DNA of 64,000 nucleotides from Nocardioides sp. (lineage in GTDB: Bacteria > Actinomycetota > Actinomycetes > Propionibacteriales > Nocardioidaceae), in the NCBI GenBank assembly GCA_037045645.1, contig JBAOIH010000004.1, positions 248,001 through 312,000 of the forward strand, in the 5' to 3' direction. How positions within the stretch are numbered: the stretch's first letter is position 1; each line of letters starts with the position of its first letter. This document shows positions 43,035 through 51,906 of this stretch, piece by piece. The notes under the pieces were generated by a model. That model was not told the DNA's origin, did no database searches, and worked only from the letters and a program-made list of their open reading frames with translations. Made by a program: the position numbers and the translations under genes.

Positions 43035-44475
43035 TCAGTGCCGGTAGTCGTCGGCGAGGGTGGCTGCCGGGCCGGTGACGTAGAGGTCGATGCCGTCGGG
43101 TGCGGTGAGCATGATCCGGGTTTGGTGTGGGGTGAGCAGGTGGGTGCCTTGGTGGTCGACCAGGGCGCACAGGCCGTGGGGGGTCTGCCACAGGATGCGG
43201 CCGGCTCCGGCGGGGCGGGCGCGGTAGCCGCCGAAGGTTTTCCACCGGTGATGTGTCCGTCTGAGCGGTTGTGCGTTGGTGGTGCTGGTCTGCCCGGGTG
43301 GGCCGCCCTCTCGGTAGGGGCTGATGTGGTCGAAGTCGACGCCGCTTCTGGTGGCGGACCTGTTGGTGTACGGGAACGTGTCGCCACCGGTGAGGAGCCA
43401 GGTGTGGTCCTTGACCTGGTCGGGGTGCTCGTACCGGTCGACCCGGGTGCCGGCGTGGAGGTCGAGCACGGGCTGGAGTCGGATGTCGGCGTGCCCGACC
43501 AGGTCCGCGAGGGCACGTACGAGGACCGGGCCGATCGCCTCGACTCGGGCGACGCCGTGCTGGTCGAGCAGGGCGGACGCGTCGAGGTGAACGAACACGG
43601 TCGCGCCCGCGCCACGGAGCGCCTTCAGCTGGGTGATCGACATCGCGGACAGTCGGCCGATGATCTGGTCGAGCCGATCCGTGGCCCACGCAGGCCTCGC
43701 GGCATCGTCGAGGGGTTCGTCGTCGACAGCTTCCTCGGTGTGGGTCAGCAGCAGCTCGAGGAGTTCGGCGGGTCGGGCCAGCCACCCGAACGCCATGGAA
43801 CGCAGTTCGTCGTGGTTGTGCTCCCCACCAAGCGTGAGGGCCAGGATGTCGGCGACACGTGCGACCATCGCATCGACCCAGGCAGCGTCCCCGGCGGTGA
43901 CTTTCGCGATCACATGCCGAAAGCCCTGCTCGTCGGCCCGCGACAACCGGACGTACCGTTCGCGGGCGGCGTGCTCACGCGCCATCGCCGCCGCGTCAGG
44001 GTCGGCTTCCAGGACCTTCGCGGCGGCGATCTCGAACACCGTGGATGGGGTGTGTCCGGCGATTGCGGCGGCCACGGCGCGGTCCACGATCGCGATCGTG
44101 GACCGCGGCACCGCCCGCGACAGGGCAGCGACCCGCCTGGCGATCCACGGTTCGCACTCCAGATCCAGCACCCGACGCCAGGTCAACGGCAGCCGGTGAA
44201 CCAGATCCAGGGCGTCGGCGACCTGGTGCCGCACCGTCATGGTGTGCACCTGCGTGGCGATCGCAAGCTCCCGGCAGCGCGTACTCCCGCACCCCCGGCG
44301 TGCCCTCACCACCAGGCGTCGTCAACGGGTCCCGCTCACGGATCGACTCACCATGCAGCACCGCCCACTGCAACGCGATCAACAACTCATCCCGCCCGGC
44401 CTCACGCCGACGACGTACGCCATCCTGCGCGGCAGCCAACACGGCCACAGCGTCGAGATCAGCGTACGAATTCAT
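43035..44475 (-). CDS. DUF222 (13E12 repeat)/HNH endonuclease protein (one frameshift near 44268)
   Basis: This is a 13E12-family protein: a helical DUF222 domain followed by an HNH nuclease module with FDHISPYREGGPPGQTSTTNAQ and a WKTFGG segment. Members are multi-copy in actinobacteria and are induced by DNA damage in mycobacteria. ATG 44475 starts a good N-terminus (MNSYADLDAV). One extra base near 44266-44270 (GCCGGGAGCTTGCG on the coding strand) separates the first 70 residues from the rest. Length is 3n+1. A LexA-like site lies just upstream. Confidence 0.83.
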
Positions 44476-44487
44476 GTGGCGATTCTA

Positions 44488-44503
44488 TCGTATAGATGTT
44501 CGA
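44488..44503. promoter_or_regulatory. Degenerate LexA (SOS) box upstream of the HNH gene
   Basis: TCGTATAGATGTTCGA matches the actinobacterial SOS palindrome TCGAAC-N4-GTTCGA at 10 of 12 positions. It lies 13 bases before ATG 44475 and overlaps the promoter region (TAGAAT box at 44482-44487 on the minus strand, 6 bases before the ATG). Confidence 0.5.
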
Positions 44504-44552
44504 AGGAATACCTTTGAACTGGAAATATACACAAAAGAATTACGATGTGCAG

Positions 44553-44837
44553 ATGAAGTTGGAGTTCACCGGCACGGTCGTCGAATGGCGTGGACCGGCG
44601 CCGTACTTCTTCATCCCACTGCCCGAGAACGAGGCGGGCATCGTGGATGAGGTCAAGGCTGCGATCGCCTATTGGGGCGTGATCCCGGTGACCGCCACGA
44701 TCGGGGACACCGAGTTCACGACGTCGATGTTTCCGCGCGAGGGGACGTACTTCCTGCCGGTGAAGGACGCGGTGCGTCGTGCCGAAGGTTTCGGGCTGGG
44801 CGATGAGGTGGGGGTGGGGTTGTTTCTCGCGGTGTGA
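44553..44837 (+). CDS. DUF1905 domain-containing protein
   Basis: A 94-residue protein matching the DUF1905 beta-barrel (KLEFTGTVVEWRGPAPYFFI near the start, FPREGTYFLPVKDAVRRAEG near the end). The function is unknown. ATG 44553 is used because a TACGAT box at 44541-44546 lies 6 bases upstream; longer in-frame starts would include an AT-rich promoter stretch. It is divergent from the HNH gene. Confidence 0.85.
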   Translation: MKLEFTGTVVEWRGPAPYFFIPLPENEAGIVDEVKAAIAYWGVIPVTATIGDTEFTTSMFPREGTYFLPVKDAVRRAEGFGLGDEVGVGLFLAV

Positions 44838-44838
44838 T

Positions 44839-44926
44839 GGTTTCGAGACGGCCGCTTCGCGACCTCCTCAACCACCGGGGGTGGCGGCCTCAGCGCGACC
44901 TCCTCAACGACACCGGGGGTGGCGTG
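44839..44926 (+). repeat. Intergenic palindromic repeat with a partial second copy
   Basis: GGTTTCGAGACG, a GCCGCTTCGCGAC core and CTCCTCAACCACCGG (44839-44877) form one full element. A partial repeat of its right side (GACCTCCTCAACGACACCGG, then GGGTGGCG) follows. No gene is seen in 44838-45172; the whole stretch is repeat DNA. Confidence 0.85.
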
Positions 44927-45205
44927 GTTTCGAGGGGGCGCCTCATCGGTGGTTGAGGAGCGGCCGCAGGCCGCGTCTCGAAACCACTAGGCGGGGAAGG
45001 AGACACCCGTGTTGGCGTCGTTTCGAGGGGGCGCCTCATCGGTGGTTGAGGAGCGGCCGCAGGCCGCGTCTCGAAACCACTAGGCGGGGAAGGAGACACC
45101 CGTGTTGGCGTCGTTTCGAGGGGGCGCCTCATCGGTGGTTGAGGAGCGGCCGCAGGCCGCGTCTCGAAACCACTAGGCCGGGAAGGGGACACCCGTGTTG
45201 GCGTG
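44927..45205 (-). repeat. 93-bp tandem repeat, three copies, containing msrA 3' end
   Basis: Copies start at 44927, 45020 and 45113 (period 93). Each holds the palindromic element in the opposite orientation (GGTTGAGGAGCGGCC ... CGTCTCGAAACC) plus about 33 bp that match the end of msrA, including its stop codon. The third copy contains the real msrA C-terminus. Confidence 0.92.
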
Positions 45206-45817
45206 GCAGCGGTAGCCGTTCGGGTTCGCCGCGAGGTATTGCTGGTGGTAGTCCTCGGCATAGAAGTAGTCCACGTCGTCGGCAGACTTCAGCTCCGTGG
45301 TGATTTCGCCGAGGCCGCGCCGCTGGAGTTCCGCGCCATAGAGAGACGTGAGCTCGCTCGCGGTCCGCTCCTGCTCTGGCGTCGTCCAATAGATCGCCGA
45401 GCGGTATTGCGTGCCGACGTCGTTGCCCTGACGCATGCCCTGAGTCGGGTCGTGCACCTCGAAGAAGCGCTTGACCAGGTCCGCGTACGACACGACAGCC
45501 GGGTCGAACACGACCCGGATCGCCTCGGTGTGCCCCGTGCGGCCTGAGCAGACCTCTTCGTACGTCGGGTTCGGCGTGAAGCCGCCCGCATAGCCCACCG
45601 ACGTCGACCAGACGCCGGGCAGTTGCCAGAAGATCTCCTCAGCGCCCCAGAAACAGCCGAGCCCGAAGACTGCCACCGACAGGCCCTCCGGCACGTCATC
45701 TGCGAGCACCGGCGCGTCCAGCACGCGGTGTCGTACGCCCGGAGTCATCAGGGCTGTGCTGCGCCCGGGCAGCGCATCATCAGCGGCGACCATCTCGGCT
45801 TTGCGCGTGAAGAACAT
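45173..45817 (-). CDS. msrA: Peptide-methionine (S)-S-oxide reductase MsrA
   Basis: MsrA repairs oxidised methionine. The active site is GLGCFWGAEE (Cys near residue 55), with GYAGG, NPTYEEVCSGRTGHTEA and FFEVHDPTQGMRQGNDVGTQYRS all present. The C-terminus has HQQYLAANPNGYRCHANTG, which supplies a resolving cysteine. At 214 residues it has the N-terminal extension found in actinobacterial enzymes. Its 3' end is part of the tandem array downstream. Confidence 0.97.
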   Translation of the reverse strand: MFFTRKAEMVAADDALPGRSTALMTPGVRHRVLDAPVLADDVPEGLSVAVFGLGCFWGAEEIFWQLPGVWSTSVGYAGGFTPNPTYEEVCSGRTGHTEAIRVVFDPAVVSYADLVKRFFEVHDPTQGMRQGNDVGTQYRSAIYWTTPEQERTASELTSLYGAELQRRGLGEITTELKSADDVDYFYAEDYHQQYLAANPNGYRCHANTGVPFPA

Positions 45818-45847
45818 GCCGTCAAGTTTGCCTCGCGCCCGGTTGCG

Positions 45848-45853
45848 TAGAGT
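45848..45853 (+). promoter_or_regulatory. -10 box TAGAGT of a leaderless cystathionine gamma-synthase mRNA
   Basis: TAGAGT ends 6 bases before GTG 45860, leaving no room for a ribosome-binding site. The gene diverges from msrA with a 42-base gap. Confidence 0.55.
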
Positions 45854-45859
45854 CGCGGG

Positions 45860-47032
45860 GTGACGCAGTCATCCCACGCAGAGCACCGCCACAAGTCCGG
45901 CTTCGACACCCGCGCGATCCACGCCGGGTATGAGCCGGACCCCACCACGGGTGCGGTGATCCCGCCGATCTTCGCGACGTCGACCTACAAACAGGACGGT
46001 GTCGGAGGCTTGCGGGGCGGCTATGAATACAGCCGCTCCGCCAACCCGACGCGGACGGCGCTCGAGGGCGCACTGGCGGCGGTCGAGGAGGGCGAGCGCG
46101 GCTTCGCGTTCGCGAGTGGACTGGCGGCCGAGGACACCCTGATCCGCGCATTGTGCCGTCCGGGGGACCACGTGGTGCTGCCCGACGATGCGTACGGCGG
46201 AACGTTCCGGCTCTTCGACAAGGTCGCCAAGGCGTGGGGGATCGAGCACGATCCGGCGCCGGTGAGTGACGTCGACGCAGTGCGGGCGGCGATCAAGCCG
46301 GGTGTCACCACCCTGGTGTGGGTCGAGACCCCCACCAACCCGCTGCTCAACCTCGGTGACATCGAGGCACTGGCCAACGCTGCCCACGACGGCGGAGCCC
46401 TGCTGGTCGTCGACAACACCTTCGCGACTCCCTATCTCCAACAGCCGCTGACGCTCGGTGCCGACGTCGTGGTGCATTCGACGACGAAATACATCGGCGG
46501 TCACTCCGACGTCATCGGGGGCGCCCTGGTCGTACGAGATCTCGACCTGGCCGAGAAGATCGCCTTCCATCAGAACTCCATGGGCGCAGTCGCCGGCCCG
46601 TTCGATGCCTTCCTCACTCATCGCGGGCTGAAGACGCTGGGCGTACGGATGGATCGCCATTGCGACAACGCCGAGCGGATCGCCGACTTCCTGACCAGTC
46701 ACCCTGCCGTGGGCGACGTGATCTATCCCGGCCTCGCCACGCACCCTGGACACGAGGCCGCCGCGCGGCAGATGCGGCGATTCGGCGGCGTCGTGTCGTT
46801 CCGAGTGAAGGCCGGCGAGCAGGCCGCGCTGGATGTCTGCGCCCGAGCCGAGGTCTTCACGTTGGGCGAGTCCCTTGGCGGCGTCGAGTCGCTGATCGAG
46901 CACCCGGGCCGGATGACGCATGCCAGTGTCGCGGGGACCGACCTGGAGGTCCCGGCCGACCTGATCCGCCTCTCGGTGGGCATCGAGAACGTCGAGGACC
47001 TGATCGCCGACCTCGAGCGCGCGCTGGATTGA
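45860..47032 (+). CDS. Cystathionine gamma-synthase
   Basis: The enzyme makes cystathionine from an acylated homoserine and cysteine in methionine synthesis. PLP-lysine is in HSTTKYIGGHSDVIGG at about residue 207-222. FDTRAIHAGYEPD at the start and EYSRSANPTR are classic Cys/Met PLP-family features, and the C-terminal SLGGVESLIEHPGRMTHAS is present. Length is 390 residues. It could instead be a cystathionine gamma-lyase by family alone. The cbs gene at 21263 supplies the reverse route. Confidence 0.93.
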   Translation: MTQSSHAEHRHKSGFDTRAIHAGYEPDPTTGAVIPPIFATSTYKQDGVGGLRGGYEYSRSANPTRTALEGALAAVEEGERGFAFASGLAAEDTLIRALCRPGDHVVLPDDAYGGTFRLFDKVAKAWGIEHDPAPVSDVDAVRAAIKPGVTTLVWVETPTNPLLNLGDIEALANAAHDGGALLVVDNTFATPYLQQPLTLGADVVVHSTTKYIGGHSDVIGGALVVRDLDLAEKIAFHQNSMGAVAGPFDAFLTHRGLKTLGVRMDRHCDNAERIADFLTSHPAVGDVIYPGLATHPGHEAAARQMRRFGGVVSFRVKAGEQAALDVCARAEVFTLGESLGGVESLIEHPGRMTHASVAGTDLEVPADLIRLSVGIENVEDLIADLERALD

Positions 47033-47066
47033 CTTCGGGGTGAGCCGCCCGATGCGCGCTGGGGTC

Positions 47067-47072
47067 TAGCCT
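47067..47072 (+). promoter_or_regulatory. -10 box TAGCCT of a leaderless AI-2E transporter mRNA
   Basis: TAGCCT ends 6 bases before GTG 47079, the spacing seen throughout this window. Confidence 0.55.
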
Positions 47073-47078
47073 GTCGGC

Positions 47079-48419
47079 GTGACTCCGGAGAGCGGCGAAC
47101 CCGAACGCCATCTGACCTTGGCGCAGCGCCTCGCTGAGCAACGCGAACAACTGCGGGAACTGCGCGAGCTGCGTCGGCGCGAGCAACCGATCGCGATCGG
47201 CGCCGGGCGTACGGACTTCAGCCGAGCCCAGGTGCCCTGGGGCGTGGACCTCGCCGCCGCCTGGTCGTGGCGTTTCCTCGTGATCGTGGCCGCCGGGCTG
47301 GTCTTGATGAAGGGGCTCTCGAAGGTCTCCGTGATCGCCCTACCCGTGGCGATCGCGATGCTGATCAGTGCCTTGGCGTTCCCGGTCGTACGCAAGCTCA
47401 AAGACGTCGGGCTGCCGCAAGGGCTCTCCGCGCTGCTCGTGGTCCTGGTCGGACTCGGCGCCGTCGTGCTGCTGCTGACTTTCGCGGGACAGCAGGTCGC
47501 CCAGGGCGCCCAGGACCTCGCGGACTCGGTCGTCCAAGGCATCGGCAAGATCAAGAACTGGCTGCGCGACGGACCCCTTCACGCCAGCGACAGCCAGATC
47601 AACGACTACCTCGACCAGGCCCAGAAGGCGATCACCGAGCGTACGAAGGAGGGCAGCGCCCTGACCCAGGTCGCCGAGGTCGGCACCACAGTCGGGCACA
47701 TCTTCGCGGGCTTCTTCGTCGTGCTGTTCTCGACCTACTTCTTCCTGGCCGAGGGCCAGCGGATCTGGGCCTGGTGCGTACGTCTGGCCCCCCGCGCCGC
47801 CCGCGAGAAGGTGGACTCGTCGGGTCGGGTCGCCTGGGTATCGCTGACCCAGTTCGTCCGCGCGACGGTCATCGTGGCGCTCGTCGACGCCGTCGGCATC
47901 GCGATCGTCGCGGCGATCCTCGGCGTGCCGTTCGTGCTGGCGATCGGCGTGCTCGTCTTCCTCGGTGCCTTCATCCCGATGGTGGGTGCCACGGTGGCGG
48001 GCACGGTCGCGGTCCTGGTCGCGTTGGTGGACCAGGGACCGATCACGGCTTTGCTGATGCTCGGCGGCGTGATCTTGGTCCAGCAGATCGAGGGGCACAT
48101 CCTCCAGCCCTTCTTGATGGGGCGTTGGGTCTCGGTGCACCCTCTGGCCGTCATCGTCGGCATCGGCTGCGGCGTCCTGGTCGCGGGGATCGCGGGCGCT
48201 CTGCTCGCTGTGCCTCTGATCGCGGCCGGCAATGCGGTCGTACAACACCTTGCCGAGTCGACCGATGTGGGCGACGATCCGAGGACACTGCTCGAGGGCG
48301 AACTCGCGCGCCACGGCCCCGCTGACGACCTCCATCCGGGGGAGGACGACGGAGAGGTGGGTGACGTCCCCCCGGAGACCGCGAACCGTCCTCGGCCCGA
48401 GCCTGAGGAGCACGAGTGA
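47079..48419 (+). CDS. AI-2E family transporter (PerM/YdiK-like)
   Basis: A 446-residue membrane protein with the AI-2E transporter fold: hydrophobic pairs at about residues 66-85 and 90-130, a long periplasmic helix pair, then FFVVLFSTYFFLAEGQRIW and the conserved GAFIPMVGATVAGTVAVLVAL segment. A QQIEGHILQPFLMGRWVSVHPL stretch follows. The family exports signalling molecules or ions; specificity is unknown. The charged Arg/Glu-rich N-terminus (about 30 residues) is a cytosolic helix. The next GTG overlaps its stop. Confidence 0.9.
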   Translation: MTPESGEPERHLTLAQRLAEQREQLRELRELRRREQPIAIGAGRTDFSRAQVPWGVDLAAAWSWRFLVIVAAGLVLMKGLSKVSVIALPVAIAMLISALAFPVVRKLKDVGLPQGLSALLVVLVGLGAVVLLLTFAGQQVAQGAQDLADSVVQGIGKIKNWLRDGPLHASDSQINDYLDQAQKAITERTKEGSALTQVAEVGTTVGHIFAGFFVVLFSTYFFLAEGQRIWAWCVRLAPRAAREKVDSSGRVAWVSLTQFVRATVIVALVDAVGIAIVAAILGVPFVLAIGVLVFLGAFIPMVGATVAGTVAVLVALVDQGPITALLMLGGVILVQQIEGHILQPFLMGRWVSVHPLAVIVGIGCGVLVAGIAGALLAVPLIAAGNAVVQHLAESTDVGDDPRTLLEGELARHGPADDLHPGEDDGEVGDVPPETANRPRPEPEEHE

Positions 48420-49645
48420 CCCAGATCCCCGAGGTGAACCTGGCTGAAGTGACTTTGGCCGACATCGAGGAAGCCGCGCGGGTCCTCGACGGGTTCGCCC
48501 TGCGTACGCCCATGGCCGGCGCGCGGTGGCTCTCCGCCCGCGCCGGGGGAATGGTCCGCCTCAAGTGCGAGAACCTGCAACGCACCGGCTCCTTCAAGCC
48601 GCGAGGGGCGTACGTCCGGCTCTCCCGGCTGACCGACGAGGAGCGCACCGCGGGAGTTGTCGCGGCCAGTGCGGGCAACCACGCCCAGGGTGTGGCTTTG
48701 TCTGCGCAGGAACTCGGGATCAAGGCCGTCGTCTATATGCCGACCGGTGCCCCGATCCCCAAGATCAACGCGACCATCGGGTACGGCGCGGAGGTGCGCT
48801 TCCACGGCGAATACCTCGACCAGGCGATCGTCGAGGCGAAGAAGTACGCCGAGGAGAGCGGCGCGGTCTTCATCTCGCCCTTCGACCACGTCGACATCGT
48901 GGCGGGGCAGGGGACCGCTGGTTTGGAGATCCTGGAGCAGCAGCCTGATGTACGCACGGTCGTCGTGCCTTTGGGTGGCGGCGGTCTGCTCGCGGGTGTG
49001 GCCATCGCCGTCAAGGCGGCCCGGCCGGACGTACGGATCGTCGGCGTGCAGGCGGCAGGCGCGGCGGCCTTCCCGGTGTCACTCCAAGCAGGACACCCGG
49101 TGCAGTTGGAGAAGATGACCACGATGGCCGACGGGATCGCGGTCGGACGTCCGGGCGACATCACGTTCAAGGCGATCCAGGAGCACGTCGACGAGATCCT
49201 GACCGTCTCCGAGGATTCTCTCTCTCGCGCGGTGTTGACCGTCGCCGAGCGCGCCAAACTGATCATCGAACCCGCCGGCGCCGCCGCGGTCGCCGCAGTG
49301 ATGGATGACCCGACCGCATTCGAGACGCCCGCCGTCGCGGTGTTGTCCGGCGGCAACATCGACCCGTTGCTGCTCGGCAAGGTGATCCAGCACGGTCTTG
49401 CGTCGGCGGGTCGATTCCTCTCGCTGTCGATCGTGATCAGCGACCTCCCGGGTGGGCTGGCCGGGTTGCTTACCGAGACCTCCTCGTTGGGCGCCAACGT
49501 GATCGACCTGCAACACGAGCGGGTGTCGCCGTCGCTGTCGATGCACGAGGTGGAGGTCGTCGTACAACTCGAGACGCGCAGCCAGCAGCACGCCGAAGCG
49601 GTCGTTGCTGGGCTGCGCGACGCGGGCTATCTGGTTGCGGACTGA
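48416..49645 (+). CDS. ilvA: Threonine ammonia-lyase (biosynthetic-type)
   Basis: The enzyme deaminates threonine to 2-oxobutyrate. PLP-lysine is in NLQRTGSFKPRGAYVRL at about residue 60. AASAGNHAQGVAL, the PLGGGGLLAGVA glycine loop and LSGGNIDPLL are typical. The C-terminal part after about residue 330 has an ACT-like regulatory segment (LSIVISDLPGGLAGLL). At 409 residues it matches the short actinobacterial form. It overlaps the upstream gene by four bases and the converging sigma factor gene by 19. Confidence 0.93.
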   Translation: MTQIPEVNLAEVTLADIEEAARVLDGFALRTPMAGARWLSARAGGMVRLKCENLQRTGSFKPRGAYVRLSRLTDEERTAGVVAASAGNHAQGVALSAQELGIKAVVYMPTGAPIPKINATIGYGAEVRFHGEYLDQAIVEAKKYAEESGAVFISPFDHVDIVAGQGTAGLEILEQQPDVRTVVVPLGGGGLLAGVAIAVKAARPDVRIVGVQAAGAAAFPVSLQAGHPVQLEKMTTMADGIAVGRPGDITFKAIQEHVDEILTVSEDSLSRAVLTVAERAKLIIEPAGAAAVAAVMDDPTAFETPAVAVLSGGNIDPLLLGKVIQHGLASAGRFLSLSIVISDLPGGLAGLLTETSSLGANVIDLQHERVSPSLSMHEVEVVVQLETRSQQHAEAVVAGLRDAGYLVAD

Positions 49646-50037
49646 GCCGGGGCCGACGGGGCCGACTGGGCCGACTGGGCCGACTGGGCCCGCTCCCGGA
49701 TCCTCTCCATCCGCTTGCGTGCTGCTGCGGCTGACACTTTGAGCACCTGCGCTGCCTGGGCGATCGTCAAGCCCTCCCAATGCACGAGCGTCACGAGTTC
49801 TCGATCCTCGGCGCTCAAGCCGGCCAGGATCGCGTCGGCCTGATCGTTGCTTCGGGCTCAATCTGGCGCACCTCGTCGCGCAGCCGGGCCGCGAGGTTGT
49901 GCTGGCGTACGACTCCGCACCTGTGCATGCAGATCCGCAGCGTCCTCCCGAGGGTCCGTACGCCTGGCGAGGTACCCGAGGACAACGGTGCCGTGGAGCG
50001 CGACCAGCGCCTCGAACCTGTCGGTCGGGGCGCTCAC
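49627..50037 (-). pseudogene. ECF sigma factor, decayed (region 2 shortened, frames broken)
   Basis: The C-terminal 60 residues are a clear sigma region 4 (AEDRELVTLVHWEGLTIAQA then VSAAAARKRMERIRERA). The N-terminus from GTG 50037 is a good region-2 start (FEALVALHGTVVLGYLARRTDPRED). Between them only about 9 residues separate TDPRED from GVVRQHNLAARL, whereas about 40 are expected, so the helix that binds the -10 DNA is missing. Three frames are needed to read the whole gene. The C-terminus is a 9-bp GGGCCGACT repeat (49670-49700). It overlaps the upstream gene by GTGA. Confidence 0.65.
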
Positions 50038-50732
50038 GGCTGTTGCTCGCAGTTGGCGCCGTAGAAGCTGTTGAGATCGGCATCGGCCATGTCGCCCGCG
50101 AGCACCGCGTCGGCGACGGCGTTGTCGAGTGCCACCACTCCGCCGCCGTCGATCTTGTGGTTGAGCTCGCTGTTGGCCAGAGTCTTCAACTCGCGACCGG
50201 CGCGCTCACGTCGCGAGTCGTCACCCTTGGCTGCCGCAGCACGGGCATCGCCGACCCACAGGCACTTGGCGTGGAGGCATACATCGAGTCGATGCCGGTT
50301 TCTTGCATCATCGCGCCGGTGCCGTCTGGGCGACAGTCGGGGTTGCGGCGGGCCTGATCGACCAACTTCTCGGTGATCTGCGACCACGAAGTCCCAGCCG
50401 GCAGGGCGCTCTTCGGCTGGTGGGCCCGGAATCGTCGCGGGATAGTCAGGCGAGCAGATGTTCAGCACTTCGGACGTGTCCACGTCCTCGGTGTTCTTCA
50501 CGGGGTCGCCGAACCAACCCGTATGCACACCGGCGAGTTCGGCTGCGGCGGCGACGCCGGGGACTGCCACGCCAAGGGCGATGACCCCGAGCGCAATCCG
50601 TCGACGCCGTGTCCGGCGAGCCGGGGCCTGCCGGACGATGTCGCGGGTGAGGTTGTCCTGCGCGGCGCGCACGGCTTGGCTGTCGTACGACTCCCGCCGG
50701 AGCACTGCAAGCGGATCAGGCTGCTCGTTCAT
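50034..50732 (-). pseudogene. Membrane-anchored protein paired with the sigma factor gene (frames disturbed)
   Basis: The N-terminus (MNEQPDPLAVLRRESYD) follows an excellent CAGGAGGAACC site. A basic stretch and a membrane helix (RIALGVIALGVAVPGVAAAAE) come next. The layout, a cytosolic N-terminus, one helix and an extracellular part, is like anti-sigma-type proteins. The extracellular part reads well to GWDFVVA and again from CLHAKCLW; in between the sensible frame (ITEKLVDQARRNPDC) is one base over. That needs one extra base near 50375 and two more (or one missing) near 50290. The product's role is inferred from the neighbour. Confidence 0.6.
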
Positions 50733-50806
50733 GGTTCCTCCTGAGGTAAGCATTCACTCAGGAGATGTCCGGCACGAACGCCGAATGTGACTGACTCTGA
50801 AAAGAA

Positions 50807-51304
50807 TCAGCTGGAATAGGGGACCGCGTCGAGGATCTCTACCTGGATCTCCTTGCCCGTGGGGGCCTTGTAGGAGACCAGGTCACCCTTCTTCTTGCCG
50901 TCGATGGCCTTGCCCATCGCCGACTGCGGGGAGTAGACGGTGAGATCGTCGCCGCTCTCGAGTTCCTTGCTGCCGAAGAGGAAGATCTCGGTCTCGTCGA
51001 AGGCCGGGAAACGCACGGTGACCTTCATGCCCTGCTCGACCACGCCGTCGTCTGGCGGGGTGTCACCGATCTCGGCGCGACGCAGTAGGTCCTCGACCTG
51101 CGCGATGCGCATCTCGAGTTTGCCCTGCTCCTCCTTGGCGGCGTGGTAGCCACCATTCTCCTTGAGGTCACCCTCGTCGCGCGCGGAGGAGATGCGCTCG
51201 ACGATCGCCTGGCGCTGGGGGCCCTTGAGGTCGTCGAGTTCGGACTTCAGCCGGTCGTACGCCTCCTGGGTCAACCACACCTTGTCCAGGTCGCTCTGAG
51301 TCAT
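50807..51304 (-). CDS. greA: Transcription elongation factor GreA
   Basis: GreA stimulates transcript cleavage by backtracked RNA polymerase. The N-terminal coiled-coil hairpin has the tip motif SARDEGDLKENGGYHAAKEEQ (tip acidic residues Asp and Glu), and the C-terminal FKBP-like domain ends with SYKAPTGKEIQVEILD. ATG 51304 starts at MTQSDLDK with a GGAGGACAC site upstream. The 165-residue length is normal; upstream in-frame codons are not used. Confidence 0.97.
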   Translation of the reverse strand: MTQSDLDKVWLTQEAYDRLKSELDDLKGPQRQAIVERISSARDEGDLKENGGYHAAKEEQGKLEMRIAQVEDLLRRAEIGDTPPDDGVVEQGMKVTVRFPAFDETEIFLFGSKELESGDDLTVYSPQSAMGKAIDGKKKGDLVSYKAPTGKEIQVEILDAVPYSS

Positions 51305-51475
51305 GAGGGTGTCCTCCAACGTTCGATGATGCTTGGTAATTGCGTATGCCACATCCGTTGTGCGGCGGGTGTTTCGGCCGGTCGCAGGGCCATGCGTTGA
51401 GGCATGCGTCAACGGCCGCGGGTGTTGCGTTAGAGGCAAGTCTAGCGAGTGGGTGCTGATTTCGCAGGTCGTTGC

Positions 51476-51883
51476 TCAGCGCGGACGGTTCTGTCCGTCC
51501 CCGGTGCAGCCCTCCAAGGTCACCGCTGTGGCGCGGCGTTCGGTGCGGACCGTCACGGTGTTGGTGCCCTCCTGCGGCACGAACGACAAGTCGCCGACCG
51601 AGGAGTGATCGGCCGCCACGGCCTGCACCTTGCAACGGACGCCGTCCTCGTCGGCCTCACCGCGCATCCCCACCTTCACCGTCGCGGTCGCCTCGTGGTC
51701 GCTGAGCACCTCGAACGACAACAGGTCCGAGGTGACGACCGGACGGGAGTGGAACCACGCCGCCCAGGCCACCCACGCCAGCGCGGAACCCACGATCAGG
51801 CCGATCAGCACGATCCCCGCCTTGCGGCGTCCAGGCGACGGGGTGCCGTATCGGTCGGCGGGACGCTGCGCTGATGAGGTCAC
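51476..51883 (-). CDS. DUF4307 domain-containing membrane protein
   Basis: A 135-residue protein with a short cytosolic N-terminus, one membrane helix (AGIVLIGLIVGSALAWVAWAAW) and an extracellular beta-sandwich (LLSFEVLSDHEATATVKVGM). DUF4307 is common next to mca in actinobacteria. GTG 51883 gives the expected DRYGTPSPGRRK start. The function is unknown. It is divergent from mca. Confidence 0.88.
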   Translation of the reverse strand: MTSSAQRPADRYGTPSPGRRKAGIVLIGLIVGSALAWVAWAAWFHSRPVVTSDLLSFEVLSDHEATATVKVGMRGEADEDGVRCKVQAVAADHSSVGDLSFVPQEGTNTVTVRTERRATAVTLEGCTGDGQNRPR

Positions 51884-51900
51884 CCCCCGATCCTCACACC

Positions 51901-51906
51901 TAGACT
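51901..51906 (+). promoter_or_regulatory. -10 box TAGACT of a leaderless mca mRNA
   Basis: TAGACT ends 7 bases before ATG 51914. This matches the leaderless pattern of the window. Confidence 0.6.

Noticed and set aside
41820..44495. 891-codon plus-strand open frame across the FAD and HNH genes
   Set aside because: It spans two clear minus-strand genes and shows no domain; shadow of GC bias.
44927..45205. CRISPR array
   Set aside because: The 93-bp units are repeated end to end without unique spacers and contain a gene tail.
50753..50806. Terminator after greA (GATTCT/AGAGTC stem)
   Set aside because: The stem is 6 bp with one G-U pair and no T tract; too weak to list.
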